Shown here: piece after piece, positions 7,901 to 15,316 of the stretch
How positions within the stretch are numbered: position 1 is the stretch's first letter
How the letters are laid out: every line of letters starts with the position of its first letter
DNA from: a virus
Strand: one strand, 5' to 3'
Length of the DNA: 34,237 nt
IMG/VR virus record: IMGVR_UViG_3300035698_028461
Coordinates: 1 to 34,237 of that record
The notes under the pieces: model-generated
Told to the model about the DNA's origin: nothing
The model's input: only the letters and a program-made list of their open reading frames with translations
Databases searched by the model: none
Made by a program: the position numbers and the translations under genes

Positions 7901-10868
7901 CTAATATTCCAAGAATGCCTCCAGTTGCATCATTGAATGCTATAAATGCTCCAGCGACTTTATTAAAAATAACAATAATTTCTCTAGCAACAGTAGCTAG
8001 AGGAACTAGAGAATTCTTAAGCAATACATCAATTTTAGAACTGGCTATTTTTGCTTGATCAGCTATATTATCTAATCGCATTTTCCTCATGTTTTCAGCA
8101 GCATAATCTGCACTATTAGCTAAATCAAGAGTATTCTTATTCAATTCATCCATATATTGAATGAGTACGAGCATTGGTTCTGCGCCACGCAAGCCTAATC
8201 TAGAAAAGATTTTATTAAGATCATTAACTGTCCAGGCATTTTTCTTCATTTGTGTATTGAGTTGCTTTAAAATATTCATGAAATCAAGAGGCTTAGACAT
8301 GTCGATTTTAATATCAAAAGCTTCTTCCCATTTAGGAGCCTCTTTTGCAATTCTGGAAAGAATAACTCTCATCCCTCGTCCAGCAGCACCGGCCTTAATA
8401 AGATGATCATGAAGCGTAGCAAGAATGCCAAGCTGTTGGGTTAAAGATAGATTCGCAACTTTTGCAGATTGAGCCATAAACTTTAAGCCATCACGAATTT
8501 GAATCATTTCAGCTTGATGAGCATCAAATGTTCTAACAAGTAAATCATTAATGAGTCTGAATTTTTCTGTAAGAGAAGCAGTTTCTACAAGCTGATTATT
8601 ATAGCTTTTAAATGTATTTGAAATGGTTTGAACTTTTCCATCTACCTTAACAATTTGATCGCCAAAATTATTATAAAGACCAGCAACTAAATTTGTGATA
8701 TTTTCCATATCAGCTTCTGTTCCAACAATATTATCCATTGTTGAATCTAAAGCTGCAAGAGATTCATTAAGTAATAATCCAGCAGAACCTAGCTGGTATA
8801 ATGCTTCACCAACTTCCGCAGCACTAACGCCAAGTTTCATTCTCATTTTATCAACAGCATTAGTGAGATATACCTGCATTTCGGCAGCAGTTCTTGTTTC
8901 ATCACGAATAGTTCGCATTGCTCTAGCAACAGCGAGTTCAGTTTCTGAAACAGAAGTGAGAGCTTTCTTAAATCTATCGAGCGTTCCAAAAATTAAAACA
9001 AAGCCAGCCATCCATGCAGCCTGACTAATAATCATATTAGCAAAGCCTTCAGAACTAAGCCGACTCATTGCTCTATTTGCATCACCGGCTTTATGTGAAG
9101 TTTGCTGCAATCTATTCTCCAAAGTTTGAAGATTTCTTGCAGCCATCTTTGCTCCAACAGAAAGACCTTCAAGCCTTTTTTGCATAACTAAAAAAGCTGT
9201 ACTTCCCGATTTCAATACAGCCATTCTATTAGCAATTCTCTGAATTTGAGAATCGAAAGCATTTAATCTAGCTCTTGCAAGTTCAACTTGAGAAGTTATA
9301 CCTGCAACAGTATTTCCCATATACTTAGAAGCAATAGCAAGCTGTTCTTCTTTCATAGTTACAGCAGAAAGTGTTCCTTCTAAGTCTCTCAATTGAGCTT
9401 TAATAAATTTAATCGCATTCTCTTCAATCATAAAGCCTTTAGCTGCATCAAAAGCTGATTGAGCTAAACGATTCATTCCATGTCCAGCAGTAGCAATAAT
9501 AGCACTTGATGATTCAAGAACTTTATTTGCATAATTATTTACTTCTGCAAAAGAAATAACTCCTCTTTTAGCTAGGGCAAGAGCCGCCTGAAATTCACCA
9601 TAGCGTTTATCAAGCTTACCCATTGCTGCACTTGATTTTTCTAAAACAGCTTGCTGTTTTTCTTGTCCACTTACAGATTTAGCCCAAGTCTTTGCATTCA
9701 TTTGCTGGTATGAAAGGAGATGCTTCTCCATGCTCTTAAGAGATTCCTTATGCATGCCTTCAAGCACTTCATATGAAACTCCAGCTTCTTTAAGCTGAGC
9801 TTTAATGGTTTTAATAGTTTCAACAATTGCCTTTTCAATACCACTAAAAGCTCCGCCTGAAACTTTAGATCCAGTAATTTCACTCATTACTTTAGTTATC
9901 TGATCTTGAAGTTTCTTATATTGGTTAGCTAAATTTTTAAGACTAGAATTATTCAGAAGAGAAGTATCTTTGATTGCATCTCGAAGTTTTAAATCAACTT
10001 GTCCGACGGATTTAGCCACTTCATAAAATTGACCACGAACATTCTTCATCTTTTCAAAAGAAGAATTCATAGCTTGAGAACTATTCTTAATCCTATTAAT
10101 CTCTTCAGATATTTTACGAAACTGCAGGATAAGATCTTTAGGAACAGCTATCGAATGGGCAAGTTTATCGCCAGTAATTTGTCTATATGTAACAACAAGC
10201 TTTTCAAGTTCCTTATTGAATTCACGAGAGCTCTGAATCCCTTTTTCGAAATTAGAACCACCTTTTAATTGAGAAAGAGTCTGGATATCACGAAGAGAAC
10301 GTTCTAATTCATTGGTGACTTTTATAGATTTTTTGGCATTAACACTGATATCAAGGTAGGATGCTGCTAATTTTCTTAAAGTAGATACGCTATATTCAAG
10401 TTTAGCAGTTTGATCAATAGATGCTTTCTGACTTGCAACAGTTTGTTTTATGGAAATTTCTGTTTCTTTTAATAATGAATTGTATTGTTCAATGGCGGCA
10501 ATTCCTTTTTTAGTTGCTGCTTCTGAATCTAAACTGCTCCTAGCAAGACCTTTCTGTGTATCTCTTACAAGCTTCACCTGCCGAATAAGATCAACATAAG
10601 CATCGGAAATAGTTTTAATTCCTTTCTTAATTTTAGTCGAAGATTCACCTCCGCCAAGTCCACCCATGGATTTAGCCAAACTATCAAGTTCTTTTCTTAA
10701 GTGATTAGTCGTTTTTGAAACTTCTGCAAATCCAGAATTAATCCCTTTCACACTTTTTTTAGTAGCTGAATATATCTTCTCTATTTGACTCCTTATTTTT
10801 TTGGCTTCAGAAGTATTCGTTTCAGCTCTCAACCGCATGATAAGCTCTAGATATTTATCATCCGCCAT
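4950..10868 (-). CDS. Tail tape measure protein, 1972 aa
   Basis: Start ATG follows AGGAGATTTCCGTA. The N-terminal 600 residues are almost all helical coiled coil. Around 640-900 lies a TP901-type tape measure core (GVSAAEVGEALYQLGSAGL, later LATLHDHLIKAGAAGRGM). Hydrophobic segments occur near 610-630, 985-1005 and 1105-1122. Further coiled coil follows to about 1780. The C-terminal region has the Gly-rich pattern common in tape measures (KKFASGGYVPARVSHGEGYIP near 1820), but no lysozyme or peptidase domain is evident. Known role: it sets tail length and is ejected into the cell envelope. At about 0.15 nm per residue the length predicts a tail near 300 nm. It lies just after the assembly chaperone genes, as usual. 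Confidence 0.96.
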   Translation of the reverse strand: MADDKYLELIMRLRAETNTSEAKKIRSQIEKIYSATKKSVKGINSGFAEVSKTTNHLRKELDSLAKSMGGLGGGESSTKIKKGIKTISDAYVDLIRQVKLVRDTQKGLARSSLDSEAATKKGIAAIEQYNSLLKETEISIKQTVASQKASIDQTAKLEYSVSTLRKLAASYLDISVNAKKSIKVTNELERSLRDIQTLSQLKGGSNFEKGIQSSREFNKELEKLVVTYRQITGDKLAHSIAVPKDLILQFRKISEEINRIKNSSQAMNSSFEKMKNVRGQFYEVAKSVGQVDLKLRDAIKDTSLLNNSSLKNLANQYKKLQDQITKVMSEITGSKVSGGAFSGIEKAIVETIKTIKAQLKEAGVSYEVLEGMHKESLKSMEKHLLSYQQMNAKTWAKSVSGQEKQQAVLEKSSAAMGKLDKRYGEFQAALALAKRGVISFAEVNNYANKVLESSSAIIATAGHGMNRLAQSAFDAAKGFMIEENAIKFIKAQLRDLEGTLSAVTMKEEQLAIASKYMGNTVAGITSQVELARARLNAFDSQIQRIANRMAVLKSGSTAFLVMQKRLEGLSVGAKMAARNLQTLENRLQQTSHKAGDANRAMSRLSSEGFANMIISQAAWMAGFVLIFGTLDRFKKALTSVSETELAVARAMRTIRDETRTAAEMQVYLTNAVDKMRMKLGVSAAEVGEALYQLGSAGLLLNESLAALDSTMDNIVGTEADMENITNLVAGLYNNFGDQIVKVDGKVQTISNTFKSYNNQLVETASLTEKFRLINDLLVRTFDAHQAEMIQIRDGLKFMAQSAKVANLSLTQQLGILATLHDHLIKAGAAGRGMRVILSRIAKEAPKWEEAFDIKIDMSKPLDFMNILKQLNTQMKKNAWTVNDLNKIFSRLGLRGAEPMLVLIQYMDELNKNTLDLANSADYAAENMRKMRLDNIADQAKIASSKIDVLLKNSLVPLATVAREIIVIFNKVAGAFIAFNDATGGILGILVKIGGYLGAIVALGLAFLNFGKVAKWTKGVFVNLGRSVRDFGEVALETENTSGKFRGGLKGLGKEVVGLNKSFKQGYATQKSVNDNFKNMPQVMSKTGAAVNGLRSAFVGLSSVMKAIAFSAVFIAILTLITNIIRWEEKTRDQIKALRGQAIQIKQSIVAFDQMRDKINNVSESSDTWKEELKNTAQILGVNIQATSDFTEIITELSLKLEEYNKIQKTALNAKKVQILRKEFELMKNKLDDIVSKYNFWGELAQRFNPYEAVGKGIANFTEANRRLEVAFQGTASIIESEMVHVAGRIKESEDSVKALTEALKNPALPKNFADDLRNFKESLQSQIPVLQERYRVLQENYNLIEKSSTIEGVASAAIEAGTRTMEQKMKVGDTLNITIGEMIGNMEDLKNKGYEITEQQLKEIKNVEKLQKKYDSLTASLARNKNALAKNEAAMKKGNENYAEFAKVMEEAKGPLDANGKSLQSMNITIVKISSALENLSKTKAIKSFTKDVYALTSRMLSLDRASNSKLFNDLIAEAVRLNKEGGAAIKATEGYINSLRVSLEKVKDLKISIKMDSAIRSVEIASDKVDILKGRLSRLAEQGKTSGYEVETAQRKIIKEITKQIEGLEEVKKAYEGSAETAKKEYEKIQLALKNTNLTEAARIDLLEEAMVELDKQKAGYEGAKQKAEERYNKEIEKIKLVAVTRKTSATKESRLLKKAEDEQLANLDLINKNFGLLNIEREKVANELGSNITTHIETLDKLVAQAKIAIGELQSIASSGIELNHESIKDAIEEVDEFKKKIDELTSKPHTIHIKIKTEGEIPNPSGSYRGGLIKKFASGGYVPARVSHGEGYIPPAVAQKNLAALSRLNSGGTTSAVPNGIGTFQGPKGVDRIPTYLPAGSYILSKKGMEAYERSVDQGAQTFQSGGEVQEAEATTSPQASVREEESFGTLTIVVEKEGSNKEYPIQGKVSVLRDLRKELETERLTRLH

Positions 10869-10880
10869 TACGGAAATCTC

Positions 10881-11345
10881 CTATGACTTTTCTTCTGGTC
10901 GCATCTCATTATCAGCTACATTACGTTCATTAACAACAAAATTTCTTATTTCAAAATAAAACATACTCTCGTCCAATAAAGTTGTTGCAGTAGGTAAAAC
11001 TCCCGTAGTCTCTGACCAATCAACAAGATTAATGTAAAACAATGATCGACTGCTAATTACAGACTTCGGACAACCGGGTGTTCTGTACTTACCAAGGACA
11101 AATTCTGCCTTTTTCGCCCAACGTACCCTACCCCCACATATGGGGCAGACAAAGCGCGAGCCGTCACTAAGCAATTCGACGCTCTCAAATGGTATATCTC
11201 CACATGTTACACACTGCCCAGGCTTACTCCACCCACAATTACGATCCTCTTTTAGAGTTCCAGTCTTTTCACAAATTTCACAATTAAAAGATTTCACTCC
11301 CTTAATGTACTGAAGAGCTACGCCCCACCTTATAGTGAGACGCAA
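10881..11345 (-). CDS. Zinc-ribbon protein in the tail-chaperone T position, 154 aa
   Basis: Probable TTG start 8 bases after the chaperone stop, with a weak GAAGAG ribosome site, so coupled translation is likely. It contains Cys pairs CEIC (22-25), CVTC (about 44-47) and CPIC (about 68-71) plus single Cys residues, suggesting one or two zinc ribbons. The C-terminal part (LLDESMFYFEIRNFVVNER) is helical. Genes between the chaperone and tape measure usually encode the T part of the chaperone or a tape-measure-binding partner. The protein does not look like lambda gpT, and no slippery site links it to the previous gene. The function is inferred from position only. Confidence 0.75.
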   Translation of the reverse strand: MRLTIRWGVALQYIKGVKSFNCEICEKTGTLKEDRNCGWSKPGQCVTCGDIPFESVELLSDGSRFVCPICGGRVRWAKKAEFVLGKYRTPGCPKSVISSRSLFYINLVDWSETTGVLPTATTLLDESMFYFEIRNFVVNERNVADNEMRPEEKS

Positions 11346-11353
11346 CTCTTCAA

Positions 11354-11764
11354 TCAGTCCTGGTCAGGTGTGCTCGATCCACGAATAAAGTCAGCAATCT
11401 CGCCTCGTGTTTCTGGAGCAATCTTGTTAAGATTGCGATCCATAATTCCTTCACGCTTTTGCCTACTCAGATTATGCGGAACTTCTTCCCACTCAACTTC
11501 CGTTTCTTCATCATAAAAAAAATTCTTCCAGCCAACCAACCCTTTTCGAAGGATTTCGACTTCTTGAGTTCCAGCACGGAGAAGTTCTTCTCGCTTGTTC
11601 CCGAATCCTTTTGCGGAATAGACATTGTCCGCAATTTGCGCTGACAATTTAACATCAAGAAATTTACAAAGGAAAGCTGTTCTTTCTTCTGACGGAATAT
11701 CATCTTGCCCTTTAGGTTCAAATTCCTGTACTCTATCTGGTCGCAATCCATGAATCTTTGGCAT
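11354..11764 (-). CDS. Tail assembly chaperone (G-type), 136 aa
   Basis: I chose the internal ATG because AAAGGAG lies 8 bases upstream and the protein from there looks complete. It has the features of many phage tail assembly chaperones: an acidic early segment with ERTAFLCKFLDVKLSAQIAD, the phrase ILRKGLVGWKNF near 72-83, an acidic FYDEETEVEWEE turn, and a closing helix NKIAPETRGEIADFI. It sits between the tail tube and tape measure genes, the standard place. It probably binds and solubilises the tape measure during tail assembly and is absent from the finished virion. A longer frame upstream is described separately. Confidence 0.82.
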   Translation of the reverse strand: MPKIHGLRPDRVQEFEPKGQDDIPSEERTAFLCKFLDVKLSAQIADNVYSAKGFGNKREELLRAGTQEVEILRKGLVGWKNFFYDEETEVEWEEVPHNLSRQKREGIMDRNLNKIAPETRGEIADFIRGSSTPDQD

Positions 11765-12007
11765 CTCAAAATCTCCTTTCAGTTCTATTGAAGAGAATAA
11801 ATAATGCAAAATGCTCATTGCATCTTTTTTCCACGCCCTACCAAGCTTCTTATACATTCGGTAGAGTGATGGAGTTATAAATCCATATTCAAAAATTATC
11901 CATTCCAAAATTAGACTGGCCTTGTATGTATAATTAACTAAGATAACATATGGGGTCCAGAATAATATCACTACACTTCTATAAACTGCATTAACCACAA
12001 TATCCAC
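11765..12007 (-). other. In-frame hydrophobic extension upstream of the chaperone
   Basis: The chaperone frame stays open for 81 more codons up to a GTG at 12007. A second GTG three codons later has AAAGGTGG at good spacing, so this part may be translated. It would add a very hydrophobic, aromatic stretch (VVILFWTPYVILVNYTYKAS) followed by helical KLGRAWKKDAMSILHYL. The strong AAAGGAG before the internal ATG argues that the chaperone is made alone. Options are a longer membrane-prone form of the chaperone, a small upstream protein reading through, or a non-coding leader that happens to be open. Confidence 0.35.
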
Positions 12008-12027
12008 CTTTCTATTTGAAGAGGATG

Positions 12028-12056
12028 GGGAGGAGGGGGTTTTTATACCTCCTCCC
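12028..12056 (-). other. Strong intergenic RNA hairpin after the tail tube gene
   Basis: Perfect 9-bp inverted repeat (GGGAGGAGG and CCTCCTCCC) around an 11-base loop, 25 bases after the tail tube stop. On the transcribed (minus) strand no U-run follows, so it is not a standard intrinsic terminator; a T-run follows only on the plus strand, where I see no genes. It may stabilise the abundant tube mRNA or lower expression of the downstream chaperone. Confidence 0.6.
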
Positions 12057-12081
12057 TTTTAATGGTGGCTTGAACTAACTG

Positions 12082-14061
12082 TTATACATACGGAACGTTC
12101 GAGACAATGGTAATTCTCAGTTCCGGGATATCATTGGTGTCATCCCACAAAGCAGTATAAGGAAAATCTGTAAGGATAATACTCTTATCTGCGTTTACGG
12201 GTGTGGTTCCGTTGAACTCAATATTTGGCTGACGTATTGTTAGCGCATACTGAGTAGAGCTATTTCCAAGTGCTGTGGTTGCAATGTAATCACTGGAAGT
12301 AAAAACCATCGACAAGTCAGCAGCCGTTCCATTGATAAACTTACGATACCAATCCAAGTTATCAAACTCAAGATTGACCGAGCCTTCAATGGTTCTGTCC
12401 TGCTCTGGGAGTTTAGCTCTTGTTCTATAACCAAGATGGTATTTGTCTCCATAGAGGTTATTGTTAAGGGTACAATTCCAGCCCATAATGTCTGAAGCTT
12501 CATCATCAATGGTCAATGCACCTTCAAATCCAGAAAAAGCATCAATAGTCGGATATGTCGCAGTAGTAGAAGCTTTAATGGTTTCAAAGTACCATTCATC
12601 ATCTTGAATCAACTCCGTATCATCCGGGAAGAAAATGGTGAAGCCCGAATCAACATTTGCATCTGTTCGCACTTGAGTGGCAAGCGTAGCAGATGTAGTT
12701 GCATCGTTACCATAAGATCCATCAGCGGTCTTCTTAAACTGAAGCGTAGCAGTTCCAGGAACACCTCCGGCCAAAACCTTCACATAGAACCGGACTGAAT
12801 CTCCTTCATCTGAACCGATATAATCACCCCACGTTACCGGAATAGAAGGAATGCTTGCTTGAGTATAATTGAAAACAACATATGCTGTTGGTGTGATATC
12901 CGTAGCGATAATTGTTTTAAGGTCAGTGGTGTTTGTATTCGGCGAAGCGAAATCATCAATCTGGCAGTCAATGTACGACAAATCATCCAGATAATCAACG
13001 AGACCGCCAAGCTTCTGCAAATTATAAATCGTTCCTGTGGAAGGATCAACGAAAGGTTCATTCAAGTTGTGAAGAATGTCTTCTGAAGTTCCATCAATCG
13101 CAAGAGCAATTGTCTGTGCAGTATTGTCAATTGCTAATGTTGCAACAGATTCCTCTCCGATATACCGAATTTTAAAAGCATTCTTTTCATTGCCGGTATT
13201 CGATGAAGTTGCGACAGGAATTCCCGCAGTTGTGGCACCTTTTGCCATAAAAGCGAAATTGCCCATGAAGAAATCGCCAGTTTCAGCAGTAAGCTCCATA
13301 GTATCAATCTTTGATCCAGAATATGTAAAAGCTGCAATATCTCGGCCCATTTCAATACTGAGGCCAGAAGGCAACCTTGCTCCTCCCTGAATCTGGTGCG
13401 AATAAACGCCCCATTCGGTACTAACTACCCATCGTCTGTTAGGAGTGCTTAACAAATCAATGGTGTCAATTTCTTCCAAACAATTACTGTCATCAGTTGA
13501 TAACAAATAATCGCTAGCATGAATCGTTGTTTGGATTGAACCCTGAGTTAATTGATACGGACTATATGCAGCAAGATTCGCATGTGCGTTAATTGCTGCC
13601 ATCACTTCACCAATAGTATCATATGAACCATCAGTGAGATCCAATGTAAGCGTGGCTCCCACAGCAAGCGTCACCTTGAATTCAGTGGCAACTCCAGCCG
13701 TATGAGTAATGACAAGATCACATTGTGTTTCTGCTGGATTGGTACTTTCCAGGATCAAAGCCGTATCTAGCCTCGTGGTGGTCACATCTCCAAGTGCATG
13801 CTTGAACCATGTTTCAAAACCTCTTGGAGAAACCTCAACTTCAGTAGGACCGCCAGCAGATTCAACCCCAGTTGTTCGCTTATGGGTAGCTCGATCCGCG
13901 CGAAGAGCACCTGAAACCAAAGTTCCAATATCAGAAATGACACCTTCACTATTGATTTCAACAAAGTTATCAGGGATTTGTTGTTGCGAACCCCAACCGC
14001 CCTCTTCGGCAAAACCTAATTGCCCTCTAGCTCCAATGGCGGGACCAACGTAGAGAGTCAT
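12082..14061 (-). CDS. Major tail tube protein with inserted domains, 659 aa
   Basis: Start ATG follows AAAGGAGGTGTTAATAC, the strongest ribosome site type in the window, consistent with a highly expressed virion protein. The N-terminal part (about 1-95) has the tube pattern ATHKRTTGVESAGGPTEVEV then FETWFKHALG. The C-terminal 150 residues (IMGWNCTLNNN, EGSVNLEFDN, DLSMVFTSS, ELRITIVS) look like the closing strands of tail tube proteins. Between them are two or more inserted beta-domains (about 95-200 and 280-480), making it much larger than lambda gpV (about 250 aa). They would decorate the outside of the tube. It lies before the chaperone and tape measure genes, as in other siphophages. Confidence 0.8.
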   Translation of the reverse strand: MTLYVGPAIGARGQLGFAEEGGWGSQQQIPDNFVEINSEGVISDIGTLVSGALRADRATHKRTTGVESAGGPTEVEVSPRGFETWFKHALGDVTTTRLDTALILESTNPAETQCDLVITHTAGVATEFKVTLAVGATLTLDLTDGSYDTIGEVMAAINAHANLAAYSPYQLTQGSIQTTIHASDYLLSTDDSNCLEEIDTIDLLSTPNRRWVVSTEWGVYSHQIQGGARLPSGLSIEMGRDIAAFTYSGSKIDTMELTAETGDFFMGNFAFMAKGATTAGIPVATSSNTGNEKNAFKIRYIGEESVATLAIDNTAQTIALAIDGTSEDILHNLNEPFVDPSTGTIYNLQKLGGLVDYLDDLSYIDCQIDDFASPNTNTTDLKTIIATDITPTAYVVFNYTQASIPSIPVTWGDYIGSDEGDSVRFYVKVLAGGVPGTATLQFKKTADGSYGNDATTSATLATQVRTDANVDSGFTIFFPDDTELIQDDEWYFETIKASTTATYPTIDAFSGFEGALTIDDEASDIMGWNCTLNNNLYGDKYHLGYRTRAKLPEQDRTIEGSVNLEFDNLDWYRKFINGTAADLSMVFTSSDYIATTALGNSSTQYALTIRQPNIEFNGTTPVNADKSIILTDFPYTALWDDTNDIPELRITIVSNVPYV

Positions 14062-14103
14062 GTATTAACACCTCCTTTTGTAAATAGGGGAAGTAAATTT
14101 TTA

Positions 14104-14133
14104 ATTATCAACGTTTCTCATCAGAATTGTAAA
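14104..14133 (-). promoter_or_regulatory. Candidate sigma70-like promoter for the tail tube gene
   Basis: On the minus strand a -35 of TTTACA (14128-14133) and a -10 of GATAAT (14104-14109) are 18 bases apart, each one mismatch from consensus. It lies about 40 bases upstream of the tube start and ribosome site. The -35 overlaps the 3' arm of the hairpin at 14129-14153. In such AT-rich DNA chance matches are possible. Confidence 0.45.
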
Positions 14134-14153
14134 AAGACCTACCATCTTTTTAC
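14129..14153 (-). other. Hairpin after the tail terminator gene
   Basis: Perfect 9-bp inverted repeat (GTAAAAAGA and TCTTTTTAC) with a 7-base loop, 2 bases after the upstream stop codon. The stem is AT-rich and the U-run is within the 3' arm, so it is at best a weak terminator. Combined with the overlapping promoter it may separate connector-gene transcription from tail-tube transcription. Confidence 0.55.
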
Positions 14154-14155
14154 GT

Positions 14156-14632
14156 TCAACTTACAATAGTCGAAGTGTATAACTTCTTGGCTAAAATATT
14201 AATCGCCCCACCAGCTAATACACGAGTTCCCTTTTGTTGAATTCCCCATCTCGTACTGAGAATTTCCATTCCTAACTTAGGAACAAACCCGTTTAAAGTA
14301 ATGTTGCGTTTCAGCAAATCTGAAATTTCCCACAAAATATAAGTAATTTCATTGCGTTTCGTTTCTTCAGTTAAATCAGCATGATAATATCTCACTTCAA
14401 TATTCATATGGATAGTATATCGAATTTTTGACATATTTTGAGAAGTTCTCATTTCATCTTTTGATCCATTTATAACCACAACAAAGCAAGGGCAAATTGG
14501 ATTAATGACATCTTCTGTATAATAATTTTTAATCGTACGATGATTTTCGCTAGTGAATTTTTTAAGAACAACAATAGTATTACCTACTGCATCTCTAAAA
14601 TAATTATTTTCACCACGAAAATCTTCAACCAT
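14156..14632 (-). CDS. Tail terminator-like protein, 158 aa
   Basis: Small alpha/beta protein placed directly before the tail tube gene, the usual position of the tail terminator or tail-completion gene. Alternating strands and helices fit that family: RYTIHMNIEVRYYHADL near 71-87, a helix with EITYILWEISDLLKRNITL near 94-112, then RWGIQQKGTRVLAGGAINI near the end. The ribosome site is AGAGGATAGGG before the ATG. Terminators cap the tail tube and join it to the head. The assignment rests on order and secondary-structure pattern rather than a clear motif. Confidence 0.6.
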   Translation of the reverse strand: MVEDFRGENNYFRDAVGNTIVVLKKFTSENHRTIKNYYTEDVINPICPCFVVVINGSKDEMRTSQNMSKIRYTIHMNIEVRYYHADLTEETKRNEITYILWEISDLLKRNITLNGFVPKLGMEILSTRWGIQQKGTRVLAGGAINILAKKLYTSTIVS

Positions 14633-14636
14633 CGCC

Positions 14637-15314
14637 CTATCCTCTTCTGAAGAACTTCCCTACAAGCTTTCTTACATTAACAATAATTTTATTACCTAAT
14701 GAAGCTGCCCTGCCAACAGCACCAAGTTCTTGCCGAATTTCTCCCCATACAGCTTGCCCTAATGAATTTAGCAATTGTTCTTCTCTGCCTTCATCTAAAG
14801 AAAGAAAGCCGCCACTAGGAATAATTTTTTTAGCAATAAGATAATCCTGAAATATAATCGGATATGTATGTGCAAATTCTCCAGCATTAATCCGATAAGA
14901 AAATGATCCATTCTCTACAACTCCGGGACTTAAATGCGTGCCAACAGAAACAGTAACTCCGGGCTCTTGCGAATTGCTATAATCGCTCATAAATGTCCCA
15001 GTTCGATCACCTAAAGCGTGAGAATCATTTACTTCTTGAAAAGTTCCAGTATATGTTTCAACTAGTCCATCCCATGCACTATTTTCTCTACCGGCACCAG
15101 CAGATCTTTTTCTTGCCGCTTTTCTCCATTTGTATGTAGCTGGAGCAACAGAATGGGAACTTATTTCAGCAGCCCTTGTAGAAGCAAGTTGTCTGAGTTC
15201 TTTTTCAATTTCAAGCCAAATATTAGGAGGAAATCTGCCAAGTTTCTGGAGAATATATTCTCCAACTTTAGCATCATTCGAATTGTAATTAAGTTCTAAA
15301 GTTGCTCCGATCAT
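14637..15314 (-). CDS. Head-tail joining / tail completion protein (gp10- or gpG-like), 225 aa
   Basis: The N-terminal helix IWLEIEKELRQLASTRAAEI (about 32-51), the basic KWRKAARKR segment, a Gly/Thr phrase GDRTGTFMSDYS near 102-113, and a strand with VTVSVGTHL followed by INAGEFAHTYP resemble HK97 gp10-like or Mu gpG-like tail completion proteins. These act at the head-tail interface. The C terminus is basic (VRKLVGKFFRRG). It lies between a connector-like gene and a terminator-like gene with 2- to 4-base gaps, which supports the role. The ribosome site is weak, so coupling to the previous gene is likely. Confidence 0.6.
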   Translation of the reverse strand: MIGATLELNYNSNDAKVGEYILQKLGRFPPNIWLEIEKELRQLASTRAAEISSHSVAPATYKWRKAARKRSAGAGRENSAWDGLVETYTGTFQEVNDSHALGDRTGTFMSDYSNSQEPGVTVSVGTHLSPGVVENGSFSYRINAGEFAHTYPIIFQDYLIAKKIIPSGGFLSLDEGREEQLLNSLGQAVWGEIRQELGAVGRAASLGNKIIVNVRKLVGKFFRRG

Positions 15315-15316
15315 GA

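Noticed and set aside
5656-9024. Several plus-strand ORFs of 80-112 residues inside the tape measure gene
   Set aside because: They are shadows of helical coding sequence on the other strand, without ribosome sites or recognisable proteins.
11346-11380. Programmed -1 frameshift joining the chaperone to the zinc-ribbon gene as in lambda G/GT
   Set aside because: The overlap of open frames is only a few codons around the chaperone stop, and it contains no slippery heptamer. Independent starts with coupling are simpler.
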